Shown in pieces: positions 8,922 to 17,404 of a stretch of DNA of 64,000 nucleotides. The notes under the pieces are model-generated. The model did no database searches, was not told the origin of the DNA, and saw nothing but the letters and a program-made list of their open reading frames with translations. The stretch is from CAWJKP01 sp963843465 (GTDB lineage Bacteria; Planctomycetota; Planctomycetia; Pirellulales; Thermoguttaceae), in the NCBI GenBank assembly GCA_963843465.1, contig CAWJKP010000004.1, positions 62,001 through 126,000 on the forward strand, read 5' to 3'. Position 1 is the stretch's first letter, and each line of letters opens with the position of its first letter. The translations under genes were made by a program, and so were the position numbers.

Positions 8922-10976
8922 CTAACGCCCCAGCAACTCCTTCGCCTGGGCGACGACGTTCTCGGCCGTGATGCCGAAGTGCTTGTAGAGCAGCGACTCG
9001 GGCGCCGAGGCGCCGAAGCCGGTCATGCCGACGAACCGGCCGCAGCGGCCGATGTAGCGGTCCCAGCCGAACCGTACGCCGGCCTCCACCGCCACGCGGA
9101 CCGTCACGTCGTCCGGCAAGACCGACTGGCGATAGGACGGCGACTGGGCCTCGAAAAGCTCCCAGCTCGGCAGGCTCACCACCCGGGCCTTGATCCCCTC
9201 GGACGTGAGCTTTTCATAAGCCTTTACGGCCACCGAAAGCTCGCTGCCGGTGCCGATGAGGATCAGCTCGGGCTTGCCGCCGGCCGCGTCGGCCAGGACG
9301 TAGCCGCCGCGGGCCACGCCGGACGCGGGGGCGTATTTCGAGCGGTCCAAGGTGGGCAGCTCCTGGCGGGTGAGAACCAGGGCCGCCGGGTTGTGCTTCA
9401 AGGGCAGCACGGCCCGATAGGCTTCGGCCACTTCGTTGGCGTCTCCCGGCCGCATCACCACCAGCCCGGGGATCGCCCGCAGGGCCGCCAGGTGCTCGAC
9501 CGGCTGGTGCGTCGGGCCGTCCTCGCCGACGCCGATCGAGTCGTGCGTGAAGATATAGAGCACCGGCAGCCCCATCAAGGCGCCCAGCCGCAGCGAGGGC
9601 CGCAGATAGTCGCTGAAGACGAAGAAGGTCGAGCCGTAAGCCCGCAGGCCGCTGAGCGTCAGGCCGTTGCAAATGGCGGCCATGGCGTGCTCGCGGATGC
9701 CGAAGTGGAAATTGCGGCCCTGGTAGCGGCCGGGGGCGAAGCTGTCGGTCTGGTCGATCAGCGTCTTGGTCGAGGGGGCCAGGTCGGCCGACCCGCCCAA
9801 AAGCCAGGGGACCCGTTTGGCGATCTGGTTGAGCACCTTGCCCGACGAGTTGCGGCTGGCGATCCCCTTGGCGTCGGCGGGGAAGGGCTTGATCTCGGCG
9901 TCCCAGCCCTCGGGCAGCTCCCGGTGGAGCATGTGCTCGATCTCGGCGGCCTGCTGGGGATACTGCTTCTTGTACTCGGCGAACTTCGCCTCCCAGTCGC
10001 GGCGGAGATCAGGCCCCCGCGTGCCGATCCCCGCGTGGAACAACTGGCGGACCTCGTCGGGCACGAGGAAGGCGGCGTCTTCCGGCCACCTGTAAACCTG
10101 CTTCGTGAGCCGGATCTCCGCGGCCCCCAACGGCGCGCCGTGGGCCTTGGCCGTGTCGTGGGCGTTGGGGGCGCCGTAGGCGATGTGGCTGCGGACGATA
10201 ATCAGCGTGGGGCGGTCGCCGGTGTGGCGGAACTGCTCCAGGGCCCCGCGCAGGGCGTCGAGATCGTTGACGTCCTCGACGTGCAGCACCTGCCAGCCAT
10301 AGCCCTCGAAGCGCCGGCCCACGTCCTCGCTGAAGGCCAGGGAGGTCTTGCCCTCGATGGTGATGTGGTTGTCGTCGTAGATCCAGCAGAGGTTGGGCAG
10401 CTTGAGATGCGCGGCCAGCGAGGCGGCCTCGCCGCTGAGGCCTTCCATCATGTCGCCGTCGCTGCAGAGGGCATAGACGTTGTAGCGGAACAGCTCGAAG
10501 CCGGGCCGATTGTAGTTGGCCGACAGCCAGCAGGAGGCGATGGCCATGCCGACGCTGTTGCCCACTCCCTGCCCCAAGGGGCCCGTGGTGGTCTCGACAC
10601 CGCTGGCGTGTCCGTACTCGGGGTGGCCCGGGCAACGGCTGCCAAGCTGGCGGAAATTGCGGATATCGTCCAGCCGCACGGCCAGCTCACCCGTCGCTCG
10701 GCCCTGCTCGTCCAACTGCTTCACGCCGCAAAGGTGCAGGACCGAGTAGAGCAGCATCGAGGCATGGCCGCAGGAGAGCACAAAACGGTCGCGGCCGGGC
10801 CAGTTGGGCTGGCTGGGATCAAAACGCAAGAACTCGTTGTAAAGCAGGTAAGCCACCGGCGCCAGGGCCATGGGCGTACCCGGGTGACCGCTATCGGCCG
10901 CTTGGACGGCGTCCATCGACAGGGTGCGGATGGTATTGATCGTCAGAAGCTCTTGGGAATCCGTCGCAACTGCCAT
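8922..10976 (-). CDS. tkt: Transketolase
   Basis: Thiamine-diphosphate enzyme of the non-oxidative pentose phosphate pathway, transferring two-carbon ketol units between sugar phosphates; cytosolic dimer. Domain order is normal: an N-terminal ThDP-binding domain with SGHPGTPMALAPVAY near residue 32 and the cofactor motif CSDGDMMEGLSGEAASLAAH near 170, closing with DDNHITIEG; the pyrimidine domain with FGIREHAMAAICNGL and EDGPTHQPVEHLAALRAIPG; and a C-terminal domain. At 684 residues it is full length. The start MAVATDSQELL was preferred to a Met five codons earlier because the extension is not conserved in character. It appears monocistronic. Identification is secure. Confidence 0.97.
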   Translation of the reverse strand: MAVATDSQELLTINTIRTLSMDAVQAADSGHPGTPMALAPVAYLLYNEFLRFDPSQPNWPGRDRFVLSCGHASMLLYSVLHLCGVKQLDEQGRATGELAVRLDDIRNFRQLGSRCPGHPEYGHASGVETTTGPLGQGVGNSVGMAIASCWLSANYNRPGFELFRYNVYALCSDGDMMEGLSGEAASLAAHLKLPNLCWIYDDNHITIEGKTSLAFSEDVGRRFEGYGWQVLHVEDVNDLDALRGALEQFRHTGDRPTLIIVRSHIAYGAPNAHDTAKAHGAPLGAAEIRLTKQVYRWPEDAAFLVPDEVRQLFHAGIGTRGPDLRRDWEAKFAEYKKQYPQQAAEIEHMLHRELPEGWDAEIKPFPADAKGIASRNSSGKVLNQIAKRVPWLLGGSADLAPSTKTLIDQTDSFAPGRYQGRNFHFGIREHAMAAICNGLTLSGLRAYGSTFFVFSDYLRPSLRLGALMGLPVLYIFTHDSIGVGEDGPTHQPVEHLAALRAIPGLVVMRPGDANEVAEAYRAVLPLKHNPAALVLTRQELPTLDRSKYAPASGVARGGYVLADAAGGKPELILIGTGSELSVAVKAYEKLTSEGIKARVVSLPSWELFEAQSPSYRQSVLPDDVTVRVAVEAGVRFGWDRYIGRCGRFVGMTGFGASAPESLLYKHFGITAENVVAQAKELLGR

Positions 10977-10989
10977 GAGGTAATCTCGC

Positions 10990-11140
10990 AAGGCCAGCGC
11001 TCAGCGGTCAGCTTTCAGCAGTCAGCCGAGATCCTGGGAAGCTGGCTTGGTAATTGGTCGTAACCTAAGTCAAAAAAGGTACTTACGATCTGAAAAGCTG
11101 ATAGCCGACTGCTGATAGCTGACCGCTGATCGCCAAGTAG
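10990..11140. repeat. Short direct/inverted repeats upstream of transketolase
   Basis: Copies of CAGCGGTCAGCTTTCAGCAG and the inverse AGCTGATAGCCGACTGCTGA bracket about 50 bases immediately upstream of the transketolase gene. Relatives of this low-complexity unit occur near 12.8, 26.8 and 32.7 kb. Confidence 0.6.
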
Positions 11141-11330
11141 TCGTTCTCAAACACGCGCTTAGAAACCGAATCGTGTATCTTATGAATGCCCGTTGGCGCC
11201 GTCAATGATTCTGGCCCCCCATAAATGTTGCTCTAACGGAATAAACCTCATGCCCGCTACGGTCGGAGGTCGATAATCTGACTGATGCGGGTGTGGAACA
11301 CGCCTGCTGGCCCATGCGCTGAGGACCAAG

Positions 11331-12821
11331 ATGCTGGTGATCATCAGCGACCTGCACCTGACCGATGGGTCGAGCGGTCCTTCGCTTGCGCCCGGGGCCA
11401 CCGCACGATTTCTTGGGCAATTGCCCTCCCTGGCCAACGCCGCGTCCTGGCGGACCGACGGCACGTACCAGCCCATCCAGGGGCTGGATCTGGTCCTCTT
11501 GGGCGACATCGTCGACCCGGTCCATTCGGCCCACTGGAACGCCCGGGCGGCGGTTCGTCCCTGGAGCGACCCCCATTCGGGCGAGTTCCTCGACTTGGTG
11601 ACCCGCATTACGGAAGCCGTCCTGGCACATAACGAGGGTTCGCTTTCGCCACTGAGAAGCCTGTCCGCCCAGGGCCTGATGATCCCGCCGGAAACCCGGC
11701 TGGACCAGCCCGAGCCAATGGCCCAAGGGCAGCCGATCGCCGTGCGGACCTTCTACATGGTGGGCGACCACGACTGGTTCTTCCACCTGCCCGGTCCCTC
11801 GCTGGACGCCTTGCGGGAAAAGGTCATCGGCGGGCTGGGCCTGGCAAATCGGCCGGGCGAGCCCTTCCCGCACGACATGCAGGAAAACGAAGACCTGCTC
11901 CGCACCATGCGGCGGCATAAAGTCACCGCCCGGCACGGCGATCTCTACGACCCCCTGAGCTTCGACGGCGACCGGGATGCCAGCAGCGTGAGTGATGCCC
12001 TGGTCATCGAGTTGGTCAACCGCTTTTCCGCCGAGATGGAAGCCCGGCTGGCGGGGGAATTGCCGGCGTCGGCACTCCTCGGGCTGCGGGAGATCGACAA
12101 TGTCCGGCCGCTGGTCTTGATCCCCGTCTGGCTCGAGGGGCTCCTGGAGCGGACTTGTGCCTTGCCGTCGCTGCGGAAGAAGATCAAGACCATCTGGGAC
12201 CAGTTGGTCGACGACTTCCTGGCCATTGATTTTCTCCGCCAGCGCAACTCGGCCGAGCAACTGATCGACGGCCTGGCGGCGGCGCTGAAGTTCTCGCGGC
12301 GGCCTGCCACCGGCTGGGCCGCGGCGACGACCGCCTGGTTTCAGGGACTGCGCGGCGCGGACGGCACGTCCTACGGCCTCCGGGCACTGGCCGAGCCGGA
12401 TTTCCGCAACCGGCGATCGAAGCAGATCGTTTATGGACACACCCACGCCGCCGAGTCCCTGCCGCTGGACGCCAGCTACGCCGAGACCTATGTGCTCAAC
12501 CAGGTCTACTTCAACGCGGGCACCTGGCGGAGGGTCCATCGCCCGACGCTGCTGGCCAGTGGACAGCACGAGTATGTGGCCGAAGACGTGATGACCTACC
12601 TGGTCTTCTACCAAGGCGACGAGCGGCAGGGCCGTCCCTACGAGACCTGGTCAGGCAGCTTAGGCCATCAACCGGCCGAAGCGACGATCCATCGCATCGA
12701 CTCGCCGCGGCCATCGCCGGCCGTTGAGGAGCCTCTTGCGGCCTCCACGGCCCGCGTCCGCTCGCCTCACTTTCCCCTATCGCCGGAGCGGCCCTCGATC
12801 GTGCCCAGCCGGCGGAGGTGA
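11331..12821 (+). CDS. Calcineurin-like metallophosphoesterase
   Basis: Predicted dinuclear-metal phosphoesterase. The canonical metal-ligand motifs appear in order: ISDLHLTDG at residue 5, LLGDIVDP near 55, VGDHDWFF near 143 (in place of the usual GNHD), ARHGDLYDP near 201 and YGHTHAAESLP near 367. A large insertion of about 150 residues lies between the HGD and GHTH motifs and contains no recognised domain. No signal peptide is visible, so it probably acts in the cytosol. The final 60 residues are Pro/Ser/Arg-rich and probably disordered. The substrate is unknown. It has no obvious operon partner. Confidence 0.88.
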   Translation: MLVIISDLHLTDGSSGPSLAPGATARFLGQLPSLANAASWRTDGTYQPIQGLDLVLLGDIVDPVHSAHWNARAAVRPWSDPHSGEFLDLVTRITEAVLAHNEGSLSPLRSLSAQGLMIPPETRLDQPEPMAQGQPIAVRTFYMVGDHDWFFHLPGPSLDALREKVIGGLGLANRPGEPFPHDMQENEDLLRTMRRHKVTARHGDLYDPLSFDGDRDASSVSDALVIELVNRFSAEMEARLAGELPASALLGLREIDNVRPLVLIPVWLEGLLERTCALPSLRKKIKTIWDQLVDDFLAIDFLRQRNSAEQLIDGLAAALKFSRRPATGWAAATTAWFQGLRGADGTSYGLRALAEPDFRNRRSKQIVYGHTHAAESLPLDASYAETYVLNQVYFNAGTWRRVHRPTLLASGQHEYVAEDVMTYLVFYQGDERQGRPYETWSGSLGHQPAEATIHRIDSPRPSPAVEEPLAASTARVRSPHFPLSPERPSIVPSRRR

Positions 12822-12825
12822 GAGA

Positions 12826-12958
12826 GTGGTCAGCGGTCAGCGACCAGCAGACGAGTAGGGTGGGACAAGCTCGCGTGAGCGAGCGCCGGCCCACCACAAA
12901 CCGGCAGGTGTTGGTGGGCCGGCGGCCGCCGAAGCGGCCTTGTCCCACCCTACGCAGG
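12826..12958. repeat. GTAGGGTGGGACAAG inverted pair
   Basis: Full inverted pair: GTAGGGTGGGACAAGCTCGC with its GCGCCGGCCCACC end, then the mirror copy ending TTGTCCCACCCTAC, preceded by short GGTCAGCGGTCAGC-type repeats. It fills the gap between convergent genes and ends two bases before the stop of the next minus-strand gene. Confidence 0.9.
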
Positions 12959-12959
12959 C

Positions 12960-13301
12960 TCACTTGCAGATCAGCACGCCCTTATCCAAGCCGGCCCGTT
13001 GGACGATCGCGAGGAACCGCAGCCGCAAGAGGCGATTCAGCCGCAGGAGCCGCCGGACGTGCTCGGCGTTTCGCCGGTCGGCGATCTGGTGAACGAGGTC
13101 GCGTTGATCCTTGATGCGTCGAGCCAGGTCGCAGGCCTCGCCCAAGGAAACGCCCTGGGCGGCGAACCGTTGACACTTCAGGCGGATCTCCTGCCCCACG
13201 ATGCGGAAAGCCGTCAACACGTCGGCCTTGCTGCACCAGCCCAACGTGCGTCCCCAGTTCCTACGGGGCAGCCCATCCTGTCGTCCACGCCTACCGGCCA
13301 T
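12960..13301 (-). CDS. Small hypothetical protein, helical and basic
   Basis: Encodes 113 residues rich in Arg and Leu, with predicted helices around FRIVGQEIRLKCQRFAAQGV and ARRIKDQRDLVHQIADRRNA. No domain is recognised. The stop lies directly against the palindromic repeat, so the C-terminus may have been set by the repeat. A frame on the opposite strand covers the same bases; the minus frame was preferred for its more protein-like helical composition, but without homology evidence this remains uncertain. Confidence 0.45.
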   Translation of the reverse strand: MAGRRGRQDGLPRRNWGRTLGWCSKADVLTAFRIVGQEIRLKCQRFAAQGVSLGEACDLARRIKDQRDLVHQIADRRNAEHVRRLLRLNRLLRLRFLAIVQRAGLDKGVLICK

Positions 13302-13425
13302 AGCAATACCTCGCCAACAGTGTAGCGGGTGCCGCTAAACGGTGGAAGAGCGGATTCACCGGGCCAATTCTTCCGGTCTTGCCTTGGGGGCAGCCTGCCG
13401 TTAAACTCAGGGGTCTGGGAAAAAT

Positions 13426-13833
13426 ATGGTTGAATTGAGCGATGGCGACCGGCAACTGATCGAGGCGGCGAGGGAGATCATCCGCAAGCGGCGGAAGCCC
13501 GGTATCCACAGTGTCGGCGCGGCCCTGCGGACGCGGTCGGGGCGAGTCTTCACCGCGGTACACATCGAGGCCTACGTAGCCCGGATAGCGGTCTGCGCCG
13601 AGGCGATCGCCATCGGCATGGCGGCGGCGGAAGGCGAGGCCGAGATCGACACCATCGTGGCCGTGCGGCACACCGGCCGCGTCGCCTCGCCCTGCGGCAT
13701 GTGCCGGGAGTTGATCGCCGATTACGGCCCGGCCGCCCGGGTCATCGTTCCTGCCCCCCACGGCGGCGAGACGGCCGTGCGGATCACCGACCTGCTGCCC
13801 AACAAGTACCGGCGGGAGGACAAGGAGGCCTGA
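13426..13833 (+). CDS. Cytidine deaminase-like enzyme
   Basis: Zinc-dependent deaminase fold of the cytidine/blasticidin-S deaminase group. The Zn site is visible as VCAEAIAIG (C-A-E, near residue 65) and ASPCGMCRELIADYG (PCxxC, near 95). The substrate-side segment HIEAYVARIAV replaces the usual N/V-E-A-A element. At 135 residues it matches CDA length. It may salvage cytidine or a related nucleoside, or deaminate another base; the sequence does not decide. The next gene, a phospholipase D-like lipoprotein, starts six bases after the stop, so an operon is likely, although no functional link is known. Confidence 0.85.
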   Translation: MVELSDGDRQLIEAAREIIRKRRKPGIHSVGAALRTRSGRVFTAVHIEAYVARIAVCAEAIAIGMAAAEGEAEIDTIVAVRHTGRVASPCGMCRELIADYGPAARVIVPAPHGGETAVRITDLLPNKYRREDKEA

Positions 13834-13838
13834 GAACG

Positions 13839-14639
13839 GTGCGTAAGACATGCTGGTCGCTAGCTTGGTGCAGGGAGACACGGCGTCGCGGAGACACGGA
13901 GACGCGGCGAAATCGCAACAGGCGTTGGAGCACCGCTCCACGCCCCGGCGTGGCCGCCCGGGCTACCACGCTGACTACTTCCGCGTCTCGTCGTCCCCCA
14001 GTCTCCGCGTCCCCGCGTCTCCCCCTCCCCGCGTCGCTGCTGTTGCTCGTGGCGGGCCTGGTTGCCGGGTGTCAGCCCCCGGGGATTGCAACTCTGCCTG
14101 CCATCGAGGTCTACTTTTCCCCGCACGGGGGCTGCACCGATGCCGTGGTACGCGAGATCGAGTCGGCCCGATCGACGATCTTGGTCCAGGCCTACAGTTT
14201 CACCTCGGCGCCGATCGCCAGGTCCTTGGTCGATGCCCAAAAGCGGGGCGTCCGCGTGCAGGCGATCCTCGACAAAAGCGCTTTGAAAGAGAACTACATG
14301 GAAGCGGATTTCCTCGCCCAGATGGGCGTGCCCACCCGGATTGACGCCCAGCACGCCATCGCGCACAACAAGGTTATGATCATCGACGGGCAAGTGGTGC
14401 TCACCGGTTCGTTCAACTTCACCCGTCAAGCCGAGACCAGCAACGCCGAGAACCTGCTGGTGATCCGCAGCCCGGCCCTGGCCCAGCAATATACGGCCAA
14501 CTGGCAGTTTCACGCGGAGCATTCGGATCCCTATGCGGGCCGGCAGTCGCGGGGCGAGTCGTCGCGGCGCGAGGAGGGCGACCGCAATTCATCGCCGAGC
14601 GGCGGCCGCAGGGAGAGTAGCGTGGCGCTGCCCTGGTAG
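13839..14639 (+). CDS. Phospholipase D-like lipoprotein with repeat-expanded signal region
   Basis: Single-HKD phospholipase D superfamily protein. The catalytic motif HNKVMIIDGQVVLTGSFNFT sits near residue 175, after AIEVYFSPHGG and LVQAYSFTSAPIARSLVDA; this resembles the PLD-like Nuc/PhoD6 nuclease group, which dimerises to form one active site. The lipobox LLLLVAGLVAGC precedes it, so the mature protein is probably membrane-anchored outside the cytoplasm. The GTG start gives VRKTCWSLAW, then about 50 Arg/Thr/Pro-rich residues encoded by an inverted repeat, and only then the hydrophobic core of the signal; the repeat appears to have inserted inside the signal peptide. A start closer to the lipobox is not evident. 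Confidence 0.75.
   Translation: MRKTCWSLAWCRETRRRGDTETRRNRNRRWSTAPRPGVAARATTLTTSASRRPPVSASPRLPLPASLLLLVAGLVAGCQPPGIATLPAIEVYFSPHGGCTDAVVREIESARSTILVQAYSFTSAPIARSLVDAQKRGVRVQAILDKSALKENYMEADFLAQMGVPTRIDAQHAIAHNKVMIIDGQVVLTGSFNFTRQAETSNAENLLVIRSPALAQQYTANWQFHAEHSDPYAGRQSRGESSRREEGDRNSSPSGGRRESSVALPW
13870..14032. repeat. Inverted repeat with GGAGACACGGAGACGCGG arms
   Basis: Arms rich in GAGACACGGAGACGCGG and GTCTCCGCGTCCCCGCGTC flank a core GCGTGGCCGCCCGGGCTACC. A close relative with the same core (GCGTGGCCGCCGGGGCTAGC) lies at 29.2-29.4 kb. This copy overlaps the start region of the phospholipase D-like gene. Confidence 0.75.
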
Positions 14640-14644
14640 GAGGT

Positions 14645-14692
14645 GTAGGGTGGGACAAGGCCGCGTTGGCGGCCGCCGGCCCACCAGCAGCA
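14645..14692. repeat. Single arm of the GTAGGGTGGGACAAG family
   Basis: One arm, GTAGGGTGGGACAAGGCCGC through GCCGGCCCACC, without its mirror copy, lies between the phospholipase D-like and DUF4337 genes. Confidence 0.85.
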
Positions 14693-14716
14693 GTCAGTCC
14701 GGGAGATTTGCAAGAC

Positions 14717-15298
14717 ATGGACCCCCCTGAAGTCCCCCTGGAACACGCACACGAAGAGATGATCCATCATGCCCATGAATCCGGGGACCCTTGGATCATG
14801 GGCGTGGCGCTGACGGCCGCGTTGCTGGCCGTGCTGGCCGCCGTCACCGCGCTGTTGGGCGAGGAGTACGCCGACGAGGCGATGCACGCCCAGATCAAGA
14901 GCTCCGACCAATGGAGCTACTACCAGGCCAAGAGCATCAAGTCGGCGATTGTCGCTAATCGCATTGCGACCTTCGAGGCCCTGGGGAAGCCGGTCAGCGA
15001 CGCCGTTCGGGCCCAGCGCAAGCGGTACGAAAAGGAAGAGGACGAGATCAAGGAGAAGGCCAAGGAACTGGAAGCGGAGGCACAGGTGGATCTGGCGCAC
15101 CACGCCTGGCTGGGCCGCGGAGTGACCATGTTCCAGATCGCCATCGCCATCAGCGCCATCTCCGTGTTGACCCGGCGAAAGGCCTTCTGGCTGGTGGCCA
15201 TCGCCTTCGGGATCGTCGGGCTGGTGCTCCTGGTGATCGGGGCGGACGCCATTCTATACGGCCGGACGGTCTGGCTGTTGAGACTCCTGCATCTTTAG
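14717..15298 (+). CDS. DUF4337-family membrane protein
   Basis: A protein of 193 residues with one membrane helix near the N-terminus (WIMGVALTAALLAVLAAVTAL), a charged central region expected to form a helical hairpin or coiled coil (KRYEKEEDEIKEKAKELEAE) and two helices at the C-terminus (GVTMFQIAIAISAISVL and FWLVAIAFGIVGLVLLVIGA). This architecture, with the segment DQWSYYQAKSIKSAI, matches the DUF4337 family, whose function is unknown. The ATG chosen follows a single repeat arm and gives MDPPEVPLEHAHEEM; the longer frame would be translated from the repeat. Confidence 0.85.
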   Translation: MDPPEVPLEHAHEEMIHHAHESGDPWIMGVALTAALLAVLAAVTALLGEEYADEAMHAQIKSSDQWSYYQAKSIKSAIVANRIATFEALGKPVSDAVRAQRKRYEKEEDEIKEKAKELEAEAQVDLAHHAWLGRGVTMFQIAIAISAISVLTRRKAFWLVAIAFGIVGLVLLVIGADAILYGRTVWLLRLLHL

Positions 15299-15312
15299 CG
15301 ACTGCCGCGTGG

Positions 15313-15318
15313 TATAAT
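15313..15318 (+). promoter_or_regulatory. Candidate -10 element
   Basis: A perfect TATAAT within GGTATAATGATG sits about 30 bases before a 12-codon leader-like ORF and about 110 bases before the Uma2-family gene. No strong -35 box is visible. Confidence 0.45.
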
Positions 15319-15344
15319 GATGCTGTAGCAATTGCGAGGCGCGT

Positions 15345-15383
15345 ATGACGCAGATTGTATTAGAAATCCCTGATCGGAGCTGA
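15345..15383 (+). other. Twelve-codon ORF upstream of the Uma2 gene
   Basis: ATG to TGA encodes MTQIVLEIPDRS. It resembles the first strand of an AbrB- or VapB-type antitoxin and may be the start of a broken antitoxin gene or a short leader. No Shine-Dalgarno sequence is evident. Confidence 0.3.
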
Positions 15384-15423
15384 ATTCCTACCGCCACCAA
15401 GCGGCACAAGCGAGGCATCAGGC

Positions 15424-16089
15424 ATGGCGTCGATCATTCCCGTAACGTCGGTCATTTACCCAGAGTCGGATGGGAAGCCCATGGGCGAAACGGATGAACA
15501 CCGCAAAGAGATGATCCGCCTGATGCAGTTGTTGGAGCGGTACTACGCGGGCCAGCGCGTCTACGTGTCGGGCGACCTGCTGGTCTTCTACGAGCAAGGC
15601 AACCCGAAGAAGTTCGTCGTGCCGGACGTCTTCGTGGCCAAGGGCCTGGAGCCCAGGGACCGGCGAAACTATAAGCTCTGGGTCGAGTACAAGCCGCCGG
15701 ATGTCATTATCGAGGTCACTTCGGCGAAGACCAGGAAGGTCGATACGGGCACGAAACCGCAGCTCTATGCCCGGATGCGGGTGCCGGAGTATTTCCTCTT
15801 CGATCCCACGCAAGACTACTTGGATCCGCCGCTACAGGGCTATCGGCTGGTGGGCCAGCGCCACGAGCGGATCGCTCCCGAGGCCGACGGGGCATTCTCC
15901 AGCGAGCAGCTCGCCCTGCGCTTGCGGATGGAGGAGCGTCACCTGATGCTCTATCGCCAGGACACCGGCCAGCGGTTGCTCACCGCGGACGAAGCGCTTC
16001 AGGCGGAAGCCGAAGCCCGCCGGGCCGCCGAGGCCGAAATCCTCCGGCTCCGCGAGCAATGGGAAAAACACGGCCATGCTGAGGCATAA
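15424..16089 (+). CDS. Uma2 family (DUF820) putative endonuclease
   Basis: Protein of the Uma2 group, a PD-(D/E)xK nuclease fold common in cyanobacteria and planctomycetes. The core motif is VVPDVFVAKG (Asp ligand) followed by PPDVIIEVTSAKTRK (E-x-T plus Lys), near residues 63-102, with YARMRVPEYFLFDP next. The last 35 residues are an Ala/Glu/Arg-rich helix, probably a coiled coil. At 221 residues the length is typical. Cellular substrate and role are unknown for the family; many copies are associated with mobile DNA. It is preceded by a TATAAT-like element and a tiny ORF. Confidence 0.88.
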   Translation: MASIIPVTSVIYPESDGKPMGETDEHRKEMIRLMQLLERYYAGQRVYVSGDLLVFYEQGNPKKFVVPDVFVAKGLEPRDRRNYKLWVEYKPPDVIIEVTSAKTRKVDTGTKPQLYARMRVPEYFLFDPTQDYLDPPLQGYRLVGQRHERIAPEADGAFSSEQLALRLRMEERHLMLYRQDTGQRLLTADEALQAEAEARRAAEAEILRLREQWEKHGHAEA

Positions 16090-16316
16090 CTTGACATCAC
16101 TCTGCTTATGCCGCGTGTCCGCGGGGCTTGTGCGGGCTTGTCCGGGGACATGTACCGATATTGGCATTCTGGGAAGCATGGTCTCCTTCGCCTGAAGAAC
16201 AGATTTATGTCATATCCTGCATAAACACTCATAATCGGTTCGTGCCCCCGGAATCCCGGAATCCCCCGGAATCCGACCCCGGTGTCTTGTGGGTCAAGGG
16301 TCGCGATTTTCTCCGC

Positions 16317-16952
16317 TTAGTCTTTCCGGTGAATAGATACGGCGGAAAGGGCAACGTGCCAATCCATGTGTGCCCCCTTCACAGCGAATGGTTCTAGGAT
16401 TTCCTTCGGTCTGATGTGAAACGAATCTCGTTTGAAGGTTTTTTCCGCGAAATCGCGCCAATCTTCGTCGAATTTTTTGTTGTCTTTTGCCGTTGCTGAA
16501 TACCACCACCCAAAAACAATCCCGTGGATGTCCTTGAGTCTAATTCCTTCCTTCTCTTCCTTGTCAGACAAGTCCTCCATCTGGTCTAGCAAGTCCTCCA
16601 AAGGCTTTTCAAACTTCCCCTGGGACACCACCTTCAACTCGATGACCCGAAGATAAGAGAGTCTGGAGCATGGTGGGAGTCTGGTACAAATGAGGATGTC
16701 CCTTTTCCTACCGTTGCCCTTGCCCTTAACCTGGTCTTCCGGCTGCACTTTTTTTTCGTTTCTCGCAAACAGGGGCGGTTTTAGCTTAGACCAACTCAAC
16801 CAAGTGTAAAACTCAGCGTTAAACCAGTCCTCCTTTTGCGCCCCAGAGAGCACGTGAGCAAGATGTGTTTTACGACAATGATCTGTTAGATATTCGCCAA
16901 AGCCACAAAGTAGACTGTACGTGTCGGGGGGTAACGTATTCGCGTCTTCCAT
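16317..16952 (-). CDS. Putative PD-(D/E)xK nuclease, unknown family, AT-richer island
   Basis: Encodes about 211 residues from MEDANTLPP. The middle contains KRDILICTRLPPCSRLSYLR followed by VIELKVVSQGKFEKPLEDLL; the D-I-L-I and E-L-K spacing fits a PD-(D/E)xK nuclease core, but I do not recognise a named family, so this is inference from a motif. Codon use is visibly less GC-biased than in flanking genes (many A/T third positions, Lys-rich), which suggests horizontal acquisition. A Met six codons upstream is an alternative start. The small cysteine-containing gene 50 bases upstream on the same strand is probably cotranscribed. Confidence 0.6.
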   Translation of the reverse strand: MEDANTLPPDTYSLLCGFGEYLTDHCRKTHLAHVLSGAQKEDWFNAEFYTWLSWSKLKPPLFARNEKKVQPEDQVKGKGNGRKRDILICTRLPPCSRLSYLRVIELKVVSQGKFEKPLEDLLDQMEDLSDKEEKEGIRLKDIHGIVFGWWYSATAKDNKKFDEDWRDFAEKTFKRDSFHIRPKEILEPFAVKGAHMDWHVALSAVSIHRKD

Positions 16953-17002
16953 TTTGTTCTCTCCACTCAATTGCGCCCCCTATTATGCCAGACAAGCGAC
17001 CG

Positions 17003-17242
17003 TCAAGCAATGGCCCGCAAAGGAAGGCGTCCTGCCCTTTCGCACGGTATACAGTTGCGGGCACCGGGGAATAGCTCCCGTGCCCGGTCGAGCGCATGCT
17101 GATAGGTCGGATAGGGACCATGCCACCGGGTGTTTCTGCCACTACTATTAGGATGTATACCACGAGCTTCATTGCAGTATGGGCAATCACGACGATCGAT
17201 TATTACGTGGCCCCACTTCTTCCATTGAAAGACGTAGTACAT
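17003..17242 (-). CDS. Small protein with two CxxC motifs upstream of the putative nuclease
   Basis: A 79-residue protein beginning MYYVFQWKKWGHVIID. It carries RRDCPYCNEARG and ARNCIPCERAG, four cysteines in two CxxC pairs about 45 residues apart, consistent with a zinc-binding site. A strong AGGAGG lies about six bases upstream of this ATG, which decided the start over the Met two codons earlier. It is followed by the putative nuclease on the same strand with a gap of about 50 bases. The family is not recognised. A two-gene unit with the nuclease is inferred from spacing and shared base composition. Confidence 0.65.
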   Translation of the reverse strand: MYYVFQWKKWGHVIIDRRDCPYCNEARGIHPNSSGRNTRWHGPYPTYQHALDRARELFPGARNCIPCERAGRLPLRAIA

Positions 17243-17404
17243 TGTCATTCCTCCTGGGTTCACTGAGCCGGTTCCCAAACATATCATATTCGGCTGGTGC
17301 GGGTTGGTCAAAACCGGCAAAGGGGGTCGGAAGTCGACTCCGCAACTGGGAAACGACTTCCGAGCCGTTTGCGCCGTCCCCACCCGCCAGAGAGTTGGAG
17401 CAAC

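Noticed and set aside
8979..11063. 694-codon plus-strand frame antisense to transketolase
   Set aside because: The minus frame encodes a complete transketolase with all cofactor motifs; the antisense frame is His/Gln/Gly-rich and arises from GC-biased codons.
11202..12614. 470-codon minus-strand frame over the metallophosphoesterase
   Set aside because: The plus frame has all five metal-binding motifs; the antisense frame has none that can be recognised.
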